A program made the translations under genes and the position numbers. From assembly GCA_020636095.1 (NCBI GenBank), contig JACJYN010000002.1, positions 186,001 to 250,000 of the forward strand: DNA of 64,000 nt, written 5' to 3'. The notes under the pieces are model-generated. The model saw only the letters and a list, made by a program, of their open reading frames with translations, ran no database searches and had not been told where the DNA came from. Below are positions 59,701-64,000 of this stretch, piece after piece. Source of the DNA: Lewinellaceae bacterium (lineage in GTDB: Bacteria > Bacteroidota > Bacteroidia > Chitinophagales > Saprospiraceae). Each line of letters begins with the position of its first letter. Position 1 is the first letter of the stretch.

Positions 59701-61911
59701 TCAAGGCCGGGCCTCCCCCTGCGCCCTGCCTCCCGGCGGACAATGCTGCCGCAGAAAGCCGGTCACCATAGTGCGCAGGTGCTGGAAGGTGCCTTCTCCC
59801 TCCCGCAATCCGTGCGAACGGCCCGGGTAGGCCATGTACTGGAATTGTTTGTTGTGTTTCACCAGCTCGTTGACCAGCATTTCGGCGTTCTGGAAGTGAA
59901 CGTTGTCATCGGCGGTGCCGTGGACCAGCAGCAGCTGGCCTTCCAGGTTTTTGGCGTGGGTGAGGGCTGCGCCGGCGGTATAGTCTTCCATATTTTCCTG
60001 GGGCAGGCCCATGTAGCGCTCGGTGTAAATATTGTCGTAGAACAGCGAGCTGGTGACGGGAGCGATAGAGATACCTGCTGTGTAGAGGCCCGGATACTGA
60101 AATAACAGGTTGAGGGTGGTGGAACCGCCGCCGCTCCAGCCCCAGACAGCTACACGGCTGGTGTCGATGTAGGACAGTTTCAGGATTTCCCGGGCGGCCA
60201 GCGCCTGGTCGCGGATGTTGATCTGGCCAAGTTTTCGGTAGATGGACTTTCGCCAGGCGCGTCCTTTCGGCGCTGGAGTCCCCCGGTTGTCAATACTGAC
60301 GCGGATGTAACCGTCGGCCGACATATCGCCGTCGTAGAGGAAATCCCAGGACCTGCTCCAGGAATCGTTCACTGTGGTGCTCGCCGGCTCGGCGTAGACG
60401 TAAAAGACAACCGGATATTTCTTTTCCGGGTCAAAATCATGGGGCTTCGCCATCCAGCAATCCAGCCGGACGCTATCCTCCACCATCATTTCGAAGAAGG
60501 TGACATTGGATTCCGTTGCTTTAGAAGGGTCGTACTCAGCAAGCAAGTCTTTCTGGCCAGGCAGCGGTTGGTGATCCGGCAGGCTGACCCAACTGCTCAC
60601 AGGCGGGGTGAAGTAGTTGGAAAAGCGCCAGCGGGCGTATTGCCCATTGGGAGAAAAGGTATAATTGTGGGTACCCGGCATATCGAAGGGAGAAACCTGC
60701 TGTTGGGGCTTGCTTCCATCGAGCGGTACGCGATAAAGATATTCCCGGGTAGCCTGATCGGGGGAAGTTGACTGGTAGTAAATGACGTTGTTTTTTTCAT
60801 CGATGAGATCGAGGCTGATCATATCCTGTTCTCCCCGGGTGAGTTGCCTTATTTTTTTGCCATCCCGGGAGATCCTGTAGAGGTGTCGCCAGCCGTCCTT
60901 TTCGCTTACCCAGACAAAGTCCCGGCCACCGTTCACCCAGTCCCAGCCCGCTACATCGCGCGTCCACTCGCGTTTGGTGCTGACCCAGGCCTCGTCGGCT
61001 TCTTCAAATAGGATTTTGGCCTCGCCCGTTTTGGGGTTACAGAGCATCAGTTTGCTCTCATTCTGCTTGCGGTTGAGCTGTTGGAGAATAATCTCGCGGC
61101 CATCGGGCGCCCATTCCATTCGGGGGATGTAGTGCGCCACCGGATCGCCCGGTACTTTCATCCAGGTAGTTTGGGCATCTTTTATATCTACCACCCCGAT
61201 GCGGACGGGTGAAGGTGGATCGCCCGCCTTGGGATATTCCACGGGTATAATGCGGCTGTATACAGAGTCGGTGTTGTTGATCATATAAAAGTCGCGAATC
61301 TGATTGGCGTCCACCTGCCAGTAGGCGATGTGGCGGCTGTCGGGCGACCAGCGAAAGCCGTCGCGAACGCCGAATTCTTCTTCGTACACCCAGTCGAACG
61401 TGCCGTTGATCAGCTTGGGGGTGCCTTTGTCATCAGTTAGTTTGCGGATGCTGCCGCTCGCCAGATCTTCCACATAAATGTTGTGCTCGCTGACGTAGGC
61501 CGCCATTTTGCCATCCGGTGAGCATTTGGCGAACATCAGGGAGGCCTCCGGGCGGCCCTTGCCGAGCTGCCGCAGGGCTTTGGTGTTGAGATCCAGCAGC
61601 CAATAATCACCCCGGGTCTTCATGCGCCACACGCGCTGGCTGTTAGTGTAAAGGAGGAGTTGGCCACCGGCTTCACTGAATTGGAAGCCGTCGGCCGCTA
61701 AAGGTTCATCGGTTCCTTCCGGGGTTAGTGCTGCTTTGCTGATAAAGGTAGAGGTAGCCAAGCCCGGCAATTCGGTTTGCACGATGGCGCCGTCCTCTGC
61801 TTCGTAGTAGCTGTTGCCGTCGGCCGCCCACACCATCCGCTGGGCGGAGAGAGGCAGACAGAGAAAGAGGAGGAGGAAAAGAATACTGGAAAAGCGGGTA
61901 AAGAAATTCAT
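59701..61911 (-). CDS. Dipeptidyl peptidase IV-family serine peptidase (S9)
   Basis: 736 residues, exported (signal MNFFTRFSSILFLLLFLCLP). Beta-propeller domain with the substrate-binding acidic pair in FDWVYEEEFGVRDGFRWSPD, then an alpha/beta-hydrolase domain with catalytic S593 in GWSGGG, D669 in GTADDNVHFQNA and H700 in GRSHGLREGEGT. It removes N-terminal dipeptides, normally X-Pro, from peptides. The nucleophile elbow is GWSGGG rather than the more usual GWSYGG, a modest change. Ends in an odd charged tail (GGRAQGEARP) next to an inverted-repeat element. Confidence 0.9.
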   Translation of the reverse strand: MNFFTRFSSILFLLLFLCLPLSAQRMVWAADGNSYYEAEDGAIVQTELPGLATSTFISKAALTPEGTDEPLAADGFQFSEAGGQLLLYTNSQRVWRMKTRGDYWLLDLNTKALRQLGKGRPEASLMFAKCSPDGKMAAYVSEHNIYVEDLASGSIRKLTDDKGTPKLINGTFDWVYEEEFGVRDGFRWSPDSRHIAYWQVDANQIRDFYMINNTDSVYSRIIPVEYPKAGDPPSPVRIGVVDIKDAQTTWMKVPGDPVAHYIPRMEWAPDGREIILQQLNRKQNESKLMLCNPKTGEAKILFEEADEAWVSTKREWTRDVAGWDWVNGGRDFVWVSEKDGWRHLYRISRDGKKIRQLTRGEQDMISLDLIDEKNNVIYYQSTSPDQATREYLYRVPLDGSKPQQQVSPFDMPGTHNYTFSPNGQYARWRFSNYFTPPVSSWVSLPDHQPLPGQKDLLAEYDPSKATESNVTFFEMMVEDSVRLDCWMAKPHDFDPEKKYPVVFYVYAEPASTTVNDSWSRSWDFLYDGDMSADGYIRVSIDNRGTPAPKGRAWRKSIYRKLGQINIRDQALAAREILKLSYIDTSRVAVWGWSGGGSTTLNLLFQYPGLYTAGISIAPVTSSLFYDNIYTERYMGLPQENMEDYTAGAALTHAKNLEGQLLLVHGTADDNVHFQNAEMLVNELVKHNKQFQYMAYPGRSHGLREGEGTFQHLRTMVTGFLRQHCPPGGRAQGEARP

Positions 61912-61974
61912 GGTGGAAGTTGATTTGGTGATGGTTTGCAGGGCTCCTTGCGAACAGCGTACTGCGAACAGTTC

Positions 61975-62528
61975 CTATTCTGACTGATCCAATATCTCTA
62001 TTAATTGGTTTCTCAGCCCATCTATCTTATTTTCTCTTGCTTTCCACACTATCTCCAGATTAATCTTATAATAATCATGGACTAATATGTGCCGGAATGC
62101 CATTATCTTCTTCCATTCTACTTTCGGGTTTGCTCCCTTTATTTCATCTGTTAAATGATATGCCGCTTCTCCTATAATCTCAAAGTTCTTAGAGCGTGTT
62201 GGGGATTTACCCTTTGGCCTGCAAATGTGCATCTTTTGAACCTCATTTCGCCATTTTTTAGCTGTTTCTAATGATTCTGTTGGATAATCTTCGTGTTTGA
62301 GTTCATAGTATATTTTTTCACTCAGGAATTTTATCTGCAATTCCCTATATTCAACACCTAACTCCTCTGATAAAGGTTTGATTATCCTTTGAGACGCTAT
62401 CAATTCATTCCGTTCGATCTTACTCATGGTAGACTGGTCAACATCTACTTTATTTGACACTTGTCTTAATGTCAATCCTCTTTCTATCCGCTTTTCCTAA
62501 TAAATTCCCCAAATGTTTCCGACCTCAT
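61975..62528 (-). pseudogene. Chimera of XRE regulator N-part and HepT C-part across an element
   Basis: From ATG at 62528 (MRSETFGEFIRK) the frame breaks near 62491, but the next frame continues the same fold: RIERGLTLRQVSNKVDVDQS, SKIERNELIASQ, a helix-turn-helix of the XRE type followed by its usual second domain up to LETAKK near 62265. The frame then runs through about 66 bases of CTNAG-element sequence, read as WRNEVQKMHICRPKGKSPT, and passes without a stop into the C-terminal part of a HepT-like toxin (KNFEIIGEAAYHLTDEIKGA, MAFRHILVHDYYKIN). Neither half is complete and no MNT-type antitoxin is present, so it is treated as a broken, fused pair. Confidence 0.8.
62193..62258. repeat. Half copy of the CTNAG element at the chimera junction
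   Basis: These 66 bases match the first 66 of the element at 10816 without visible change and follow CTTAG (62188-62192). The right half of the element and its second end are absent. Confidence 0.85.
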
Positions 62529-62639
62529 CTTGATTTCATTTTCTTGAATTTATTTTCTAAATATACTCTAAAGAATTTTTATTGTCAACCTTCTTTTTAC
62601 TTTCCAGGCGGGGCATTACCGCCAACTCCGATATTACCG

Positions 62640-63311
62640 TCACCCCACCACAAAAACCAGCGACAGCGGCTTCCCACTCTTTGGGTTCACCGGCTCCCGC
62701 AGTTCCTGCATCGAAAACCCTAACCTGGCGAACAAACCCACCCAGTCGCCCATGGTGCGGTAGTACCACCGGTGTGGCTCGGTGTATTCCCCTTTCAGGC
62801 CGTTCCAACTGTCGGTTTCCCAGTGGCTGAGGTAAGGCGCGCCTTGCTCCGCCAGCCCGAAGGGGTGCAGGGTCTGTATGAAAATCCGGCCGCCGGGTAA
62901 AAGGCGTTCTTTCAGCGCCGCCAGCAGGGCTTCGGTGCTCTCTTTGCCAAACAGCCCGAAGTTGATGGCGATGGCGTCGAAGGGTTGGCCGGCCAGCGGT
63001 TGGCCGGCGATGATCTCCTCGTAGGTGCGCACCTGGAATTGGCCGGGGCCCTTTTGGCGGGCATCCCCGATCAGGGCGGCAGTGCCATCGGCCCCGATGG
63101 CCTCGATGCCGTGGGTGATCAGTTCGCGGGTGAGCCAGCCTTCGCCACACCCCAAATCCAGTACCTTTTTCGGGCGGTAGTGTAGGATGGCGTCCACAAT
63201 GGCCCGGTTGGTGGCCAGTTTGCGGCTTTCGATTTCCTGGTTGTCAATCGACTGAATCCAGTTTTGGGCGTTACGGGCCCAGGATTGGAGGATGTGGGTT
63301 TCGTCTTGCAT
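62640..63311 (-). CDS. Class I SAM-dependent methyltransferase
   Basis: 223 residues. SAM-binding motif VLDLGCGEGWLTREL near 50-64, acidic motif GADGTAALIGDAR and the later FDAIAINFGLFGKES, LLPGGRIFIQTLHPFG blocks of UbiE/small-molecule methyltransferases. The N-terminal WARNAQNWIQSIDNQEIESR is typical of a Bacteroidota branch. Substrate unknown. Confidence 0.85.
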   Translation of the reverse strand: MQDETHILQSWARNAQNWIQSIDNQEIESRKLATNRAIVDAILHYRPKKVLDLGCGEGWLTRELITHGIEAIGADGTAALIGDARQKGPGQFQVRTYEEIIAGQPLAGQPFDAIAINFGLFGKESTEALLAALKERLLPGGRIFIQTLHPFGLAEQGAPYLSHWETDSWNGLKGEYTEPHRWYYRTMGDWVGLFARLGFSMQELREPVNPKSGKPLSLVFVVG

Positions 63312-63340
63312 GGGAATGGTTATATGGTTATATAGTTATA

Positions 63341-64000
63341 TCATGGAATCTCGATCCAAACCGCATCCCCCACCGCGCACAACTCCCGGTTTTGGTTATA
63401 AATGGCCGTGCCGGAGAAGAATTTCCGCCCGTCCTGCCCTTTGGGCCAGGCCAGGACGATGCAGCGCTCGCCGGCCATGACATCCTTCTCTACCCGGGCG
63501 GCCATTCTACCCAGGACCACTTTGCGCATCACACCGCCGCTGACCGCGAAGGCGCCGGGGCAATCGAGGGCGGCCCAGAGGAATTCGTTTTTAACCACTC
63601 CATTATCATTGGCCAGTTCTGCCTCCGGCGTCCAGAGAGAGGCAAAAAGCGGCTCCTCTCCCACCCTGCCGGCGAAGATGTGCAGGCCGTCGTGGGTAGC
63701 CCGCTCCGGGCCGCAGACGAAGCAACCGGGAAAGGGATGGCTTTTAAACCCAATGAATTTATGGGAAGCCGCCACTACCCGCTCCCATTCCGGAGGGGCG
63801 GGGGCGGCAAATTCCACGGTTCCGGGCTGGGCGGACGCGATGAGCAGGCCGCCATCCATCAGTTGGAGCAAATCGCCTTCACGTTCTACGCGTAGTGGCT
63901 TATCCAGAGGTGGCGGCTGCCGCAGCGTCACCTCCGAGGTGTAATCCGTGAGGTTGTCGAGCCGGCCGCAAGTGTAGCCGCCGTTGCCGGCGCCCGGAGG
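63341..64000 (-). CDS. Partial protein with GCFVCG motif (5' end beyond window)
   Basis: The frame is open from the stop at 63341 to the window edge (219 codons), reading PPGAGNGGYTCG at the edge, so the start lies outside. A GTG at 63931 is internal and not the likely start. Features: FIGFKSHPFPGCFVCGPERA (a CxxC) near the middle, FLWAALDCPGAFAV and a C-terminal SGTAIYNQNRELCAVGDAVW. It resembles small hotdog/thioesterase-like proteins, but this is a weak likeness. Confidence 0.6.
   Translation of the reverse strand, partial: PPGAGNGGYTCGRLDNLTDYTSEVTLRQPPPLDKPLRVEREGDLLQLMDGGLLIASAQPGTVEFAAPAPPEWERVVAASHKFIGFKSHPFPGCFVCGPERATHDGLHIFAGRVGEEPLFASLWTPEAELANDNGVVKNEFLWAALDCPGAFAVSGGVMRKVVLGRMAARVEKDVMAGERCIVLAWPKGQDGRKFFSGTAIYNQNRELCAVGDAVWIEIP

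Overview
The window looks like a chromosomal piece of a member of the Bacteroidota, most likely a Saprospiraceae/Lewinella-type organism. The evidence is the gene content: a T9SS-type C-terminal sorting domain, CarboxypepD_reg-like N-termini on outer-membrane proteins, a TonB receptor, a DUF6660-like protein, PorP-like barrels, secreted TPR-CHAT and nSTAND proteins, and a high proportion of signal peptides and lipoproteins. I saw no rRNA, tRNA, CRISPR array, phage genes or transposase gene. This placement is inference from family content, not from a marker gene.

Layout. 1-8.8 kb: an edge-truncated membrane protein, an RlmL-type rRNA methyltransferase, a decayed sialate O-acetylesterase, three tandem paralogous secreted 'NPSFED' proteins (one broken by a small inverted-repeat element) and a TonB-receptor remnant ending in a 42-bp tandem repeat. 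8.8-17.3 kb: a frameshifted acyl-CoA carboxylase subunit, an EamA transporter, a TspO-like protein, an Omp85-like barrel, a DUF697-like protein and the ABC-F protein EttA. 17.9-25.4 kb: a TetR regulator, isocitrate dehydrogenase, dapF, and a DUF6660-like protein next to an HMA-TonB receptor that suggests copper handling. 25.6-34.5 kb: an HtrA protease overlapping a patatin-barrel phospholipase, a thiolase, a lipoprotein-SCO1 pair and a Nudix hydrolase. 34.5-39.3 kb: sigma factor, zinc-finger anti-sigma and secreted TPR-CHAT protease. 39.5-46.6 kb: envelope proteins including a PQQ-type dehydrogenase, a T9SS cargo protein and a VWA protein. 46.7-53.3 kb: a tightly packed four-gene operon (SIR2-like/EAD11-like protein, STAND NTPase, secreted beta-propeller, outer-membrane barrel). 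54.3-64 kb: a second sigma/anti-sigma pair whose anti-sigma carries a TonB domain, a second HtrA, a GreA/B-like factor, a DPP4 peptidase, a chimeric XRE/HepT pseudogene, a methyltransferase and an edge-truncated protein.

The most striking signal is not a gene. The spaces between genes are filled with many 110-230 bp elements that have terminal inverted repeats and usually a central palindrome, and no coding capacity. Several are bounded by exact short direct repeats. One group sits next to CTNAG in every copy seen; another makes 8-bp duplications. They truncate a paralog, lie at the junction of a chimeric gene, put an extra ATG in front of dapF, overlap the stop codon of a transporter and separate a sigma factor from its anti-sigma. 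A second class of repeat, built from GGAATTCGGAAG-like words, lies between genes and also inside two reading frames.

The best candidate for an undescribed system is the 47.7-53.3 kb operon. It looks like a STAND-type signalling or conflict module whose SIR2-like partner lacks recognisable catalytic residues and whose propeller and barrel partners are in the envelope. All functional statements rest on motif reading only; no database search was possible.
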